Shown: positions 52,904 to 61,783 of the stretch, in pieces | Layout of the letters: every line of letters starts with the position of its first letter | How positions within the stretch are numbered: the first letter of the stretch is position 1 | Assembly: GCA_017744935.1 (NCBI GenBank) | Contig: JAGIAI010000007.1 | Span: 1 to 64,000, forward strand | DNA from: Variovorax sp. | GTDB taxonomy: Bacteria > Pseudomonadota > Gammaproteobacteria > Burkholderiales > Burkholderiaceae_C | Direction: 5' to 3' | DNA: 64,000 nt | Program-made: the position numbers and the translations under genes | Notes under the pieces: generated by a model | Databases searched by the model: none | What the model saw: the letters and a program-made list of their open reading frames with translations, nothing else | What the model was told of the DNA's origin: nothing

Positions 52904-53664
52904 CGGGCGCGTCCTTCGCTGCGACGCTGCAGGTAGTCCTGCAGGCTCATTCGTGGCGCGGCGCGCATCGGCTTCGCGGCTGGGCGGCGCGGTGGCTCGG
53001 GTGCGCGGACTTCGAGCCTTCCGATGGTCACTTGCACTACGGACGGGCTGTCGTCGACCTGCGCTTCGGGCTTGTCGCGCTGCCGCGGCGTGGCCAGGGG
53101 CTGCGGCGCCTGCGTTACAACGCGTGCTTCGATCGCGGGTTCCGCAGGTTGCTCAGCGCGCCACGGCGAAATGCGCTCTTCGATGGTCGGTGGTCCTACC
53201 GTTTCCTTCGCTGTCGGCGCAGGATGCACAAGAGTCGGCAGCGCCGTGGGTATTGCGCTGCGCGATGCTGGCGGATGCAACTCGGGAGTCTCTACGGTCT
53301 CGGGCACGGGCACGAGAGGAGTGCGTCGTAACGGCGCATGACCTTGCCGCGCTTCGGTCGTCGAGGTATCGAGTGCGGAAGGCACGGAGCGCACGACGTT
53401 CGCGACAGGAGCTGCGTGCGGTTCTCCGGGGGTTTGGATGACCTTTGCTGGCGATGGCGTTTCCGATGCCACATCGCGAACGCCATCACGCCTGTCGATC
53501 GCGGCACGCAATGGTGCACGCTCCGTAGGCGCGGGCAAGGCGTCCGCCTCTGTCGTGACGGCCGTGGGCGCATCGACCGCCTCGAAGCGCGACACGGGCC
53601 GTGGCCTGATGTGGCTGCGAGGCTCGACGAGCCGCGCAGCGAGCCGGTCGAGGTAGCCCGTCAC
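52900..53664 (-). CDS. Proline-rich linker protein with short conserved ends, unknown function
   Basis: 254 residues from GTG 53664, which overlaps the preceding stop as GTGA. The start VTGYLDRLAARLVEP and the end, PSVVQVTIGRLEVRAPEPP plus MSLQDYLQRRSEG, look conserved; the ~170 residues between are Pro/Ala/Thr-rich, low-complexity and probably disordered. No transmembrane helix. It sits between the gp51-like gene and the DUF4255 gene. It could be a flexible scaffold or chaperone for assembly, or stand in for the tape measure that is otherwise missing; neither is shown by sequence. Confidence 0.65.
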   Translation of the reverse strand: MTGYLDRLAARLVEPRSHIRPRPVSRFEAVDAPTAVTTEADALPAPTERAPLRAAIDRRDGVRDVASETPSPAKVIQTPGEPHAAPVANVVRSVPSALDTSTTEARQGHAPLRRTPLVPVPETVETPELHPPASRSAIPTALPTLVHPAPTAKETVGPPTIEERISPWRAEQPAEPAIEARVVTQAPQPLATPRQRDKPEAQVDDSPSVVQVTIGRLEVRAPEPPRRPAAKPMRAAPRMSLQDYLQRRSEGRAR

Positions 53665-54401
53665 GACGACACCATTCCCAGGTAGGCATCGCGGCGGGCG
53701 CGGCTCATCGAGAGGATGTCCGCTTCGCTCCAGCCGTAGCGCGAGGCCAGCGCGTGGACTTCTGCCAACAGGCGCGGCGCGCGGGCTTCGACTTCGGCCC
53801 AGCAGAAGGCGGCGAGATCGAGCGGCTCGGTCAGGACGGCCTCGCACGCAGGGCAGGGCATGGAAATCAGGAGTTCCGCGGCAGGGTCGGCGGACTCCAT
53901 CCGCGCGACCGCTTCCTGCAGCAGGGCAGGGGGCAACGCTTCCGCAGCAACAGGATTGCCACTCTGCGTCGTGCAGACGAGGCAGCGTTGCAGCAGGGTT
54001 CTGTAGGCATGCGCGGCGTCATGTTCGTCGCTGGCCACGATGCTGTCCGCCACGGTCGGCAGACTGATGTCGATGTGCAAGTCTTGCGCTTCGATCGACA
54101 GAGGCTGCGTGACTTCCGCCGGTGTCGGCCATCCCGACGAGAGCGCGCGGGCATCGAGTTCGAATTCGAAGGCCTCGCCGCACTGCACGCAGTCGGCCAC
54201 GCACGACAGGCGCGCCCCGAAGCACCGCGCATGCAGATCCAGCAGCCTGCGTTCCCGCTCACCGAGGCTCATGCCGGCCAGTTGGCCGTTCGTCATGCCC
54301 GGGGTCGCCACCGCGAGCAGCGCCGCGGCGCGACGCGGCAGTGTCTGGCGCCGCATGGTTTCCCACACGTGAAGCAGATCGGAATCGGCCAGGCTGCTCA
54401 T
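53661..54401 (-). CDS. Cys-rich baseplate-associated protein (T4 gp51/gp26-like)
   Basis: 246 residues. Two CxxC pairs are visible (CVADCVQCGEAFEF and MPCPACEAV), probably a zinc ribbon. The C-terminal LAFCWAEVEARAPRLLAEVHALASRYGWSEADILSMSRARRDAYLGMV has the W-x-x-I/L-xx-MS-xx-RR-x-Y pattern seen in baseplate chaperone-like proteins of tailed phages. N-terminal LPRRAAALLAV and MSLGERERRLLDLHARCFG are also family-like. Likely helps build the hub or baseplate. Lies directly after the tube gene in the direction of transcription. Confidence 0.6.
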   Translation of the reverse strand: MSSLADSDLLHVWETMRRQTLPRRAAALLAVATPGMTNGQLAGMSLGERERRLLDLHARCFGARLSCVADCVQCGEAFEFELDARALSSGWPTPAEVTQPLSIEAQDLHIDISLPTVADSIVASDEHDAAHAYRTLLQRCLVCTTQSGNPVAAEALPPALLQEAVARMESADPAAELLISMPCPACEAVLTEPLDLAAFCWAEVEARAPRLLAEVHALASRYGWSEADILSMSRARRDAYLGMVSS

Positions 54402-54428
54402 GGCAGAGGCGCCGCGATGACTGGCCCG

Positions 54429-54947
54429 TCAGACGTTGACGGTCGGCTCGGTCGGTTCGGTGACGGAGGTGTCGCGCGCCCAGCCTTCGTTCTCGAGTTT
54501 CAGGTGCTGGATGGCGATGGCGTTCGCGTTCGCGTCGAGATCCGGCAGGGCCTGGAACTCGGAGACCCAGCAGCGGTACACGTTGTAGGCCAGCACCTTC
54601 TGGCCCGCCTCGTTGTAGACCTCGATGATGATGTCCTTGCGGAAATCCTTGAGCGAGACCTCGGCCCCGAGGCCGCCGCCGAAGTTCCAGACCTTGTTGG
54701 CCCACTTCTCGAACTCGGGGTCGTGCGTGACGCCACGCTCCAGCGTGATGGCATCGAACTCGGTGCGTCCCGGCGACTTGTGGGAGGTGCTGGGGTCGCC
54801 GCCGTCGCGGTGCTTGACCACCTCGGTCGTCTTCTTGAGCATGCCGACCTTGCTCACGCCGGCGACGTACTTGCCGTCCCACTTGACCCTGAACTTGAAG
54901 TTCTTGTAGGGGTCGACGCGAAAGGTGTTGACGGTGAACTGGGCCAT
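54429..54947 (-). CDS. Tail tube protein (Afp1/5-type, T4 gp19-like)
   Basis: 172 residues, ATG 54947 with AAGGAGAA upstream. The start FRVDPYKNFKFRVKWDGKYVAGVSKVG and the KHRDGGDPSTSHKSPGRTEFDAITLERGVTHDPEFEKWANKV block are diagnostic for contractile tube proteins. It stacks as hexameric rings to make the inner tube that carries cargo. Only one tube gene is present, in contrast to Afp, which has two. Ten bases downstream of the sheath gene. Confidence 0.95.
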   Translation of the reverse strand: MAQFTVNTFRVDPYKNFKFRVKWDGKYVAGVSKVGMLKKTTEVVKHRDGGDPSTSHKSPGRTEFDAITLERGVTHDPEFEKWANKVWNFGGGLGAEVSLKDFRKDIIIEVYNEAGQKVLAYNVYRCWVSEFQALPDLDANANAIAIQHLKLENEGWARDTSVTEPTEPTVNV

Positions 54948-54957
54948 GGTGTTCTCC

Positions 54958-56511
54958 TTAGGCGGCGATCTGGCCGGCCAGCTGCTGCAGGCGGATCACG
55001 ACGAACTCGGCGGGCTTCAGCGGCGCGAAGCCGACCAGGATGTTCACGATGCCGAGGTTGATGTCGTTCTGCGTCGTCGTTTCGCTGTCGCACTTGACGA
55101 AGTACGCTGCCGCGGGCGTGTGTCCCTGGAAGGCGCCTTGCCGGAAGAGGTTCTGCATGAAGGCGCCGACATTGAGGCGGATCTGCGACCACAGCGGCTC
55201 GTCGTTGGGCTCGAACACGACCCACTGGGTGCCGCGATAGAGGCTCTCTTCGATGTACAGCGCGAGGCGGCGTACCGGCAGGTATTTGTAGTCGTCGGCC
55301 AGCAGGTCCGCGCCGCGCATCGTGCGCGAACCCCACACCACGCGGCCCGACACGGGGAAGGAGCGCAGGCAATTGATGCCCAGCGGATTCAGCACGCCGT
55401 TGTCACCATCGCTCAGGTTGGCTTGCAAGCCCTGCACGCCGTTGAGCGCTGCATCAAGGCCCGCGGGTGCCTTCCACACGCCGCGCGTGCCATCGGTGCG
55501 CGCAATGATGCCGGCCACCACGCCGCAAGGAGCGAACACATCCGGTTGCCCATTGAGCTGCGGATCGGACTTGATCACGCGCGGAAAGAAGATGGCGGCA
55601 TTGCGGGCCGCGTCGCCGTTCAATCCGAGGCTGGCCACGCCGGTGTTCGGATCGGATGCCTTCGCGGCGGCAGTCTCCTTGACCTGGCCCCAGGCGGCCA
55701 GCGGATCGACGAGCAACACCGCGCGTCGCGTCGCGCAATAGGCCATCGCAGCCTGGTAGACGGCCGCGGCCGTGTCACCGCCGCGCGTGTCCGGCGGAAT
55801 GCACATCAGGTTGAAGAGATCGGCCTTGTCGAGCGCGAAGATGCCCGTCTTCAGGCTTGCGGAGCCAAGGTAGTCGGAGTTCGCGAGATGGGCGCTGTCG
55901 ACCCCGCCTGCGAACGAGACCGTACCGGGAAGAGGGCGCGTGGCAGGTGCGATCCAATGGCCGTTGCTGTCCAGCGCTACCTTAACGAGCAGCGAGCCGC
56001 TGTCGAGGACTCGCGCCACGAAGCGGGGACTGGCGCTGTTGGACGAGACGTTCAGGAACTTCTCTGTCGCGCCTCCGGCCTGCATGATCGTGAGGTTGTA
56101 GAGCGTGGTGTCGCTCGGGTCGCGCGTGGCGTTGTCGATGACGGCTTTCAGCGCGTTGCCCCACGTGCCCGGACTCGACGCGACGAGGTCGAGCGCCTCG
56201 TTGTTGGCACCGCCTGTGACCAGTGGCGCCGCAGCTGCCGCGGCGCCCGATTGCAATCGCACGATGACGGCCTGGCTGCCGCCATTGAGATAGAAGTCCT
56301 GCACCGCATAACTGAGCGGATAGTCCATCTGGACACCCCCGAACAGCCGCTCGAAGTCGCCGAAGCTCGTGATCAGCGCGGGCTCGCTCACCGGTCCCTG
56401 TGATGTCCTGCCGATGAACGCGGCGATGGAAGTCGCCACGCCGGTGATGGTGCGCACCCCGCTCGGCACCTCCTCGATATAGACGCCAGGGGACAGCAAT
56501 GCGGATGGCAT
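54958..56511 (-). CDS. Contractile tail sheath protein
   Basis: 517 residues, ATG 56511 with AAGGAGAG upstream. N-terminal LSPGVYIEEVPSGVRTITGVATSIAAFIG and FERLFGG are sheath hallmarks; the C-terminus with VWGSRTM, YLPVRRLALYIEESLYRGTQWVVFEPNDEPLW, and DINLGIVNILVGFAPLKPAEFVVIRLQQLAG is the conserved handshake region. The sheath surrounds the tube and contracts on firing. First gene of the operon, and the only sheath gene. Confidence 0.96.
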   Translation of the reverse strand: MPSALLSPGVYIEEVPSGVRTITGVATSIAAFIGRTSQGPVSEPALITSFGDFERLFGGVQMDYPLSYAVQDFYLNGGSQAVIVRLQSGAAAAAAPLVTGGANNEALDLVASSPGTWGNALKAVIDNATRDPSDTTLYNLTIMQAGGATEKFLNVSSNSASPRFVARVLDSGSLLVKVALDSNGHWIAPATRPLPGTVSFAGGVDSAHLANSDYLGSASLKTGIFALDKADLFNLMCIPPDTRGGDTAAAVYQAAMAYCATRRAVLLVDPLAAWGQVKETAAAKASDPNTGVASLGLNGDAARNAAIFFPRVIKSDPQLNGQPDVFAPCGVVAGIIARTDGTRGVWKAPAGLDAALNGVQGLQANLSDGDNGVLNPLGINCLRSFPVSGRVVWGSRTMRGADLLADDYKYLPVRRLALYIEESLYRGTQWVVFEPNDEPLWSQIRLNVGAFMQNLFRQGAFQGHTPAAAYFVKCDSETTTQNDINLGIVNILVGFAPLKPAEFVVIRLQQLAGQIAA

Positions 56512-56532
56512 GGTCGACTCTCCTTATTGGCA

Positions 56533-56544
56533 GATCGATCGATC
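56533..56544. promoter_or_regulatory. Triple GATC palindrome ahead of the eCIS operon
   Basis: GATCGATCGATC is a self-complementary 12-mer lying 22-33 bases upstream of the sheath start. It is in the 108-base divergent gap between the eCIS operon and the first DUF4157 gene, the place where a shared promoter/operator would be expected. No sigma-70 promoter pair is obvious. Regulatory meaning is a guess from position. Confidence 0.25.
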
Positions 56545-56619
56545 GACGTGAAAAAGGCGAGCAGACATTAACCGCGTGATTCGCGAACCGCAATAGACTG
56601 AGGGCCATAGGCATAGCCC

Positions 56620-58377
56620 ATGTTCGCTCCTCCGTTGGCCTTTCGTTTTCAATCGGTCGCCGGTTCCATCGTCCGGCGCAAGTGCGCCGCGTGCGAGCGC
56701 GAAGAAGAAGGCCTGCTGCGCCGGAAGGCCACCAGCAGTGGGCTTCGTGACACTTTCATGAATCCGTCGGCGGGCACGTCGATGAAGGTCAGCAGCCCTT
56801 TCGATGCCGAAGAACGCGAAGCCGATCGCAATGCGCAGCGCATCACGCAAACTTCCGAGCCGGCCCGGTCGTCGCAGTCGGGCGGGGCACGCGAGAACGT
56901 TCCAGACCAGGCACCGGCCGGCGTGAGCCAGGTCCTCGCCTCGGCAGGTCGTCCGCTCGATTCGGACACCCTTGCATACATGGAACCGCGCTTCGGCCAC
57001 GACTTGTCGTCGGTGCGCGTGCATGACGATGCCGCCTCCCGCCAGACCGCAGACGAACTCAACGCCGACGCCTACACGGTCGGACGTCACATCGTTTTCG
57101 GGCCGCAGCAATATGCGCCTGCAACGAGCGCAGGCCGATGGCTGCTCGCGCACGAACTCTCGCACGTCATGCAGGACGGCGCGGCGCCGCGCGTGCATCG
57201 CCAACCCAAGCGATCGAAGCCTCCGCCCGTCGCGGGCGGGAACGTGCTCTATGTCGGAATGAACAACTATCGCTCGGAGGTTGCCAAGCTTGCGAAGCAG
57301 TACGCAGGCACCTCGGTCAAGGTCACCAAGGTCACGCTGAGCGAGCACGAGGAGAAGACCGTCTCTGGCGGCGCCACCTTCGACCTGACACAGGACAAGG
57401 GCATCAAGGACTTCGTCGCCGCGCAATCGCTGGACAAGGCGAATACGGCGGCACTCGAAGCGCTGCTGAAAAGTCAGTCCGGTTACGACCGTGACGATCT
57501 GGCACATGTCATCGCGGTCTATTCGGCGTGCCAGAAGGACGGCGCTGACCGGATGTCACGCGTGGTGCTGTCGGGCCACAGCTATGGGACCAAGATCTAC
57601 AACGAAGACGCCAAGGGCGCGATCTATTTCGACGCGCTGGTCACGCTGGCCGGCATCTTCCCGAAAGCAGCCGCGCAAACGAAGCACCTCCTCGTGCTGG
57701 CGTGCATGGCGGCGGAAGAGTCGACCATCAAGAATTTCTACCTGAAGGCGTTCCCGAATCTCAAGACGGTAGAGGGTTGGACCTCGAGCTGCCCGAGCGG
57801 ACCCGGCGCGGTCTCTGCGCTCTCGGCATGGGCGACGCGCACCGACGCCGATCCCACCAAGGTGCCCGCGCCGCCGGAAGGGCAGGCCAACTGGGCACTG
57901 GGCAACTTCCAGAGCGGTGATCCGGTTGATCCGGTGGCACTGATGGCGGACCTGCGCGCGGACGAGGCGAAGTTTGCGGACTACTTCGCAGGCAAGAAGG
58001 TGGACCCGAATTCCCATTCCGGCCCGCTGACGGACTACTACCATCGGGCGCGCAGCGCCGAGCAACAGTCGGCCATCAAGGGCGCCGACCACGTCTATGC
58101 GGCCACGCACGCGGACCAGTCTTTCCGGCTGCGCTTCTGGCCCGGCATGGTGTCGGGCTTCTGGAAGAAATTCGGCGCGACCGTCACGAAGGGATACGGC
58201 AAGGCGAAGGTCCCTGCGTTCGCGAAGATGTCCCGCAAGGATGCGGTGGCGGCCATCGCCAAATTCGACGCCGACGCGGCCGGGTCGACTGCTGACAAGG
58301 CGGAAGCGAAGAAGCTTCTCAACAGCCTGCTGAATCTCGACCCTGCGATCCTCAGCGACAACTGGTTCAACCCCTGA
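56620..58377 (+). CDS. DUF4157 eCIS cargo protein with C-terminal His/Cys protease-like domain
   Basis: 585 residues. The N-terminus has RRKCAACEREEE and the DUF4157 core (~65-185): AEEREADRNAQRI, FGHDLSSVRVHDDAASRQTADELNADAYTVGRHIVFG and the HELSHVMQ motif at 178-185. DUF4157 is the domain most often found on proteins loaded into eCIS particles. The C-terminal ~400 residues begin with an alpha/beta domain in which VVLSGHSYG (His320) and LLVLACMAAE (Cys362) lie at strand ends 42 residues apart, as in the His-Cys dyad of clan CD proteases. Divergent from the eCIS operon. Proposed toxin; target unknown. No strong ribosome site before the ATG. Confidence 0.75.
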   Translation: MFAPPLAFRFQSVAGSIVRRKCAACEREEEGLLRRKATSSGLRDTFMNPSAGTSMKVSSPFDAEEREADRNAQRITQTSEPARSSQSGGARENVPDQAPAGVSQVLASAGRPLDSDTLAYMEPRFGHDLSSVRVHDDAASRQTADELNADAYTVGRHIVFGPQQYAPATSAGRWLLAHELSHVMQDGAAPRVHRQPKRSKPPPVAGGNVLYVGMNNYRSEVAKLAKQYAGTSVKVTKVTLSEHEEKTVSGGATFDLTQDKGIKDFVAAQSLDKANTAALEALLKSQSGYDRDDLAHVIAVYSACQKDGADRMSRVVLSGHSYGTKIYNEDAKGAIYFDALVTLAGIFPKAAAQTKHLLVLACMAAEESTIKNFYLKAFPNLKTVEGWTSSCPSGPGAVSALSAWATRTDADPTKVPAPPEGQANWALGNFQSGDPVDPVALMADLRADEAKFADYFAGKKVDPNSHSGPLTDYYHRARSAEQQSAIKGADHVYAATHADQSFRLRFWPGMVSGFWKKFGATVTKGYGKAKVPAFAKMSRKDAVAAIAKFDADAAGSTADKAEAKKLLNSLLNLDPAILSDNWFNP

Positions 58378-58392
58378 CGCCGACGCGCCGGC

Positions 58393-59904
58393 TCAGGGCG
58401 GCACGCCGGCCGGGTCGAGACTCTTGCGCGCCTCGATGCATTTGTTGCGATCAGCACCGGCCGGGAAAGCCACGGCACAGACGTCCTCCGCCAGCAGCGG
58501 ATTGTTGTTATAGGCCATCTTGCTGTAGGGATCGCGGGGACCGGCGGTCTTCTTCATCTGCTGGACGAACAGGTCCAGCCGCATCTCGAGACGCATGGTC
58601 GACCTGCCGGCATGCACTTCGATGTAGTCGTAGCGGTCCGCCAGGCCCAGCGCATGATGGACCTCGTGAGAGAGCGTGACCGGGCTCGATGCCCAGTTGC
58701 CCGAGTTGGGCCATTCACAGAACTTGACGGTGAATTCGAACACGTCCGGACCTGCCTTGTCGACGAACACGATGTCGACGTGGTAGCCCTTGGTCGACAT
58801 CGAGATCGCACGCTCGATCGCATCCTCGAGGCTCTTGATCTTGGACACCTCGCCCGGCACGCCGTTGAGCTTGACCTTGATCCTGACGCGGATGTTCTTC
58901 GGATCGCTGCGGTCCACCTTGTACTTCTTGCCCTGCTCGCCGGTCCGCTCGACCATGTTCGTCGCCGTGGCGACCGACAGCTCGTCGACGTCGCTGTAGG
59001 CGCCGCCCCATTGCGCCTCGGTCTTCAAGGCCTTGTCGACGACCTCGCGGTTCTGTTTGGCCATGTCCGCGGAGCAGCCGTAGCCCGACCCCGACGAGGC
59101 GCCTTGAAAGTGCGTCGTGATCGCCTTCAACAGCATGAAGAGGTAGTAGAGACGCTGGCCTTTGGCGTCCCCAAGCGGCTTGGTCCTGGCCTGCGCGATG
59201 ATCCAGGCCACATTGCCCTTGGCCACCCCGTCCAATGCCTTGTACTCGGGGGCGGCCAGGATCTGGGTCTCGAAGGCAGCCGCCTCGTTTTTCCATTCGG
59301 CATCGGTCTTGCGCTGCACGAGCGAGGCGCCGTGCCCCTGTTGAAGGGTGTGCACGAGCTCATGCGCGAGCAGCAATCGGCCGGCGTGATGATCGGGGTC
59401 GAACTTGCCACGCCTGAAGTGAATGTGATTGCCGATCGTGAAGGCCTGCGCGTTCAACTGCTGCGCGTGCTCGTTGTCTTCGGCATCGGCGTGGATGCGC
59501 ACTGCGGAGAAATCGGCTCCGAAGCGTCGTTCCATGAAGACGCGGGTCGAAGGCGGCAGCGCACGTCCTCCGCCGGTCGTGCCGAGATTGCGCGACAGCG
59601 TCTCCGTGACGGCTTCGCCCGGCTCGGGCGATCGCTGCACGAGGCCCTTCTCCTGCTCTTCCTCGCGCTCGCAGTGCGCGCATGCGCGGCTGATGCGCGG
59701 TGGAGTGCGCGAGAAGGAGAGTTCGCTGTCCGGCGACTTCATCACCTTCTCGGCGATGCTGTCGGCTTCGTGTTCGAGCGGATCGTCCACCGAGCCGATC
59801 GTGAGCTTGCGCTGGAGGATGCCTTGCAGCGGCGCAGGCAGGGCAGGGGGCGCCCGGACGGCGGAGGCCCTCGTTCGTGCCCTGGCGATCTGCGGCGCAT
59901 GCAT
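58393..59904 (-). CDS. DUF4157 eCIS cargo protein with metzincin-like C-terminal domain
   Basis: 503 residues from ATG 59904, chosen for the AGGAAGGGA site upstream. It has LQRKLTIGSVDDPLEHEADSIAEKVM, CAHCEREEEQEKGLVQRS, then the DUF4157 core ending in HELVHTLQQ (His181). The C-terminal domain contains a second zinc motif HEVHHALGLAD at 413-423: HExxHxxGxxD, the metzincin arrangement with Asp as third ligand (as in snapalysins). SKMAYNNNP further on could be the Met-turn. So the cargo probably carries an active metalloprotease. Opposite strand to both other DUF4157 genes; 15-base gap to the first, 113-base divergent gap to the third. Confidence 0.75.
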   Translation of the reverse strand: MHAPQIARARTRASAVRAPPALPAPLQGILQRKLTIGSVDDPLEHEADSIAEKVMKSPDSELSFSRTPPRISRACAHCEREEEQEKGLVQRSPEPGEAVTETLSRNLGTTGGGRALPPSTRVFMERRFGADFSAVRIHADAEDNEHAQQLNAQAFTIGNHIHFRRGKFDPDHHAGRLLLAHELVHTLQQGHGASLVQRKTDAEWKNEAAAFETQILAAPEYKALDGVAKGNVAWIIAQARTKPLGDAKGQRLYYLFMLLKAITTHFQGASSGSGYGCSADMAKQNREVVDKALKTEAQWGGAYSDVDELSVATATNMVERTGEQGKKYKVDRSDPKNIRVRIKVKLNGVPGEVSKIKSLEDAIERAISMSTKGYHVDIVFVDKAGPDVFEFTVKFCEWPNSGNWASSPVTLSHEVHHALGLADRYDYIEVHAGRSTMRLEMRLDLFVQQMKKTAGPRDPYSKMAYNNNPLLAEDVCAVAFPAGADRNKCIEARKSLDPAGVPP

Positions 59905-60017
59905 CGGTCGATCCCTTCCTGTGCGCCTGGCATGGTAGCCCCGGGGTTGCTGCTTGGGCATATCCCGAAGGTCGGGTGTCCTTGCGACGCGGCGGCGTTG
60001 AGCGCACCATCCGCGCC

Positions 60018-61763
60018 ATGCATCGTGCAAGCCCGTTGTTCGACGCTCCACGCCTGGCGTCCACGACACGACCCCGGGTCGAAGTGCCAGCCAGCGTTCA
60101 TCGCGTGCTGCAGGAGTCGGGGAGCCCCATGGAGCCGGGCCTGCGGCACGACATGGAGCGGCGCTTCGATGCCGATTTCTCGTCCGTGCGAATTCATTCG
60201 GGGCCTGCAGCGGAGGCGTCGGCGAGCGATGTCGATGCCAAGGCCTACACGGTCGGCCAGAGCATCGTCTTCGGCGCGGGCCGGCAAGCGGGCGACGCCG
60301 GTGAAGGGCGGCGACTGCTTGCGCATGAACTGACCCACGTCATCCAGCAGCGCGGCGCTTCCCCCGCAGGCGTGCAACTCCAGCGCAGCCCGCGCGACCC
60401 CGACGAGGCGGCTGCGATCGCCAAGGAGGAAACGGCGCTCGCCGCGCTGGCCAAGCGGGCCCTGGCTTCTTCCAAGCCCGAGTTCGCGGTGCACGAGGTC
60501 GTGTGGCGGCTGATCAATGCCTACGGCCTGGACATGCACTTCGAGTTGAACGGCAGCCGCTACGAAAAGGGCCGCAAGGGCGTGTTCGTCGACTTCAAGG
60601 GCAGTGGAACCCGAACCACCGGCACGATCGTCGCGGGTGAAGACACGCTGCAGCGCGTCGCCAAGGGAGATGCGCCGGCAGTCGCGAAGGAAATCGAAGC
60701 GCAGATCGGCCGCGTCGATACGGCGCGCGGCGCCATCGACTACGTGTTCATCATGGGGAAGGACGCGCCGAAGAGCGACAACAAGTTCTATACCGAGGCG
60801 AAGAAGTTCTTCAAGACCGAATATCCCGCGGCGACGATGGTGGAAGACGTTCGCGATCTCGACGGCATCAACCAACGCATCAACGATGGCGCCAAGCCGG
60901 TGGCGAACCTCATCATCGTCTCGCATGCGCATCCGGACGGGACGCTCCAGTTCTCGCTCGATGCGAAGGACACGACGCCAGGCAAGGTGGAGTACGGAGA
61001 ACTCAGGAAGGCCAACGATGCCGGGAGCATCACGAAGCCCAAGGGCGACCTGGTCGGCTTCTGGACCAATGTCCTCATCCGGGGCTGCAACCTCGGCCGC
61101 AGCGAGGAAATGCTGGGCCAGGTCCGAACCGCTTTCGGGGGCAGCGCGCGCGTGATCGCACCGACGCACGGCCAGCGCTACGGCGGCGGGACCGAATCGC
61201 TGGCCGATCCGTTCTTCGAGGTGCCCGGGGCGAGCAAGATGTCCGACGAGGACGCCTTCAAGGCGATGAAGGCCAAGCCCGAGTACGCCTTCATCACGGA
61301 CTGGGCCGCGATGCGAAAGAAGCTCAGGCGCACCACCGACCAGAGCCAGGAGGTGGCGTACGACGGCGTCTTCCCGCAGCGAGGCAAGGAACTCGACCTG
61401 CTCAAGTCACAGGCCAAGAATCTCAACGTCAGGGACTTCACTTTCGGGTCCAGCCGTGCGGTCGGCAAGGACACGGTTTTCACCTTCACGCCGAAGAACG
61501 AGTTCAAGAACGGCCCGGTCGACATCACCCTGGAGACGCCGCCCACCGACAGCGAGGCCATCGCGATTGCGAAGGAGAACATCTCGCGGCCATCGGCTTA
61601 TACCTTCACGGTCAGGCGGATTCCTTCAGGGCTGAACCTGAGGGTCGTCGTCGATGTCGTGCGCACCGAATGGGAACTGCATCACGCGGAGATCCACAAG
61701 GGCGGCAAAGGCTTCAATCCGCGGCCGGGATCGAAGCCCTGGTTTGGGGATACGGACGATTGA
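60018..61763 (+). CDS. DUF4157 eCIS cargo protein with a second His/Cys protease-like domain
   Basis: 581 residues from ATG 60018. Compact N-terminus, then the DUF4157 core: RHDMERRFDADFSSVRIHSGPAAEASASDVDAKAYTVGQSIVFG and HELTHVIQQ at 103-111. The following domain has NLIIVSHAHPDG (His303/305) and, 52 residues later, LIRGCNLGRS (Cys357), then ARVIAPTHG, the strand order of caspase-like clan CD cysteine proteases. The last ~150 residues are beta-rich without a known family. Probably a toxin delivered by the eCIS. It is not obviously alignable with the C-terminus of the first DUF4157 protein beyond this pattern. Confidence 0.73.
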   Translation: MHRASPLFDAPRLASTTRPRVEVPASVHRVLQESGSPMEPGLRHDMERRFDADFSSVRIHSGPAAEASASDVDAKAYTVGQSIVFGAGRQAGDAGEGRRLLAHELTHVIQQRGASPAGVQLQRSPRDPDEAAAIAKEETALAALAKRALASSKPEFAVHEVVWRLINAYGLDMHFELNGSRYEKGRKGVFVDFKGSGTRTTGTIVAGEDTLQRVAKGDAPAVAKEIEAQIGRVDTARGAIDYVFIMGKDAPKSDNKFYTEAKKFFKTEYPAATMVEDVRDLDGINQRINDGAKPVANLIIVSHAHPDGTLQFSLDAKDTTPGKVEYGELRKANDAGSITKPKGDLVGFWTNVLIRGCNLGRSEEMLGQVRTAFGGSARVIAPTHGQRYGGGTESLADPFFEVPGASKMSDEDAFKAMKAKPEYAFITDWAAMRKKLRRTTDQSQEVAYDGVFPQRGKELDLLKSQAKNLNVRDFTFGSSRAVGKDTVFTFTPKNEFKNGPVDITLETPPTDSEAIAIAKENISRPSAYTFTVRRIPSGLNLRVVVDVVRTEWELHHAEIHKGGKGFNPRPGSKPWFGDTDD

Positions 61764-61783
61764 TCCGGTGCGAATTGCCGCGC

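Noticed and set aside
34413..56511. Prophage or prophage remnant
   Set aside because: No capsid, portal, terminase, lysis, integrase or att-like repeats; the ATPase, DUF4255 and DUF4157 proteins point to an eCIS.
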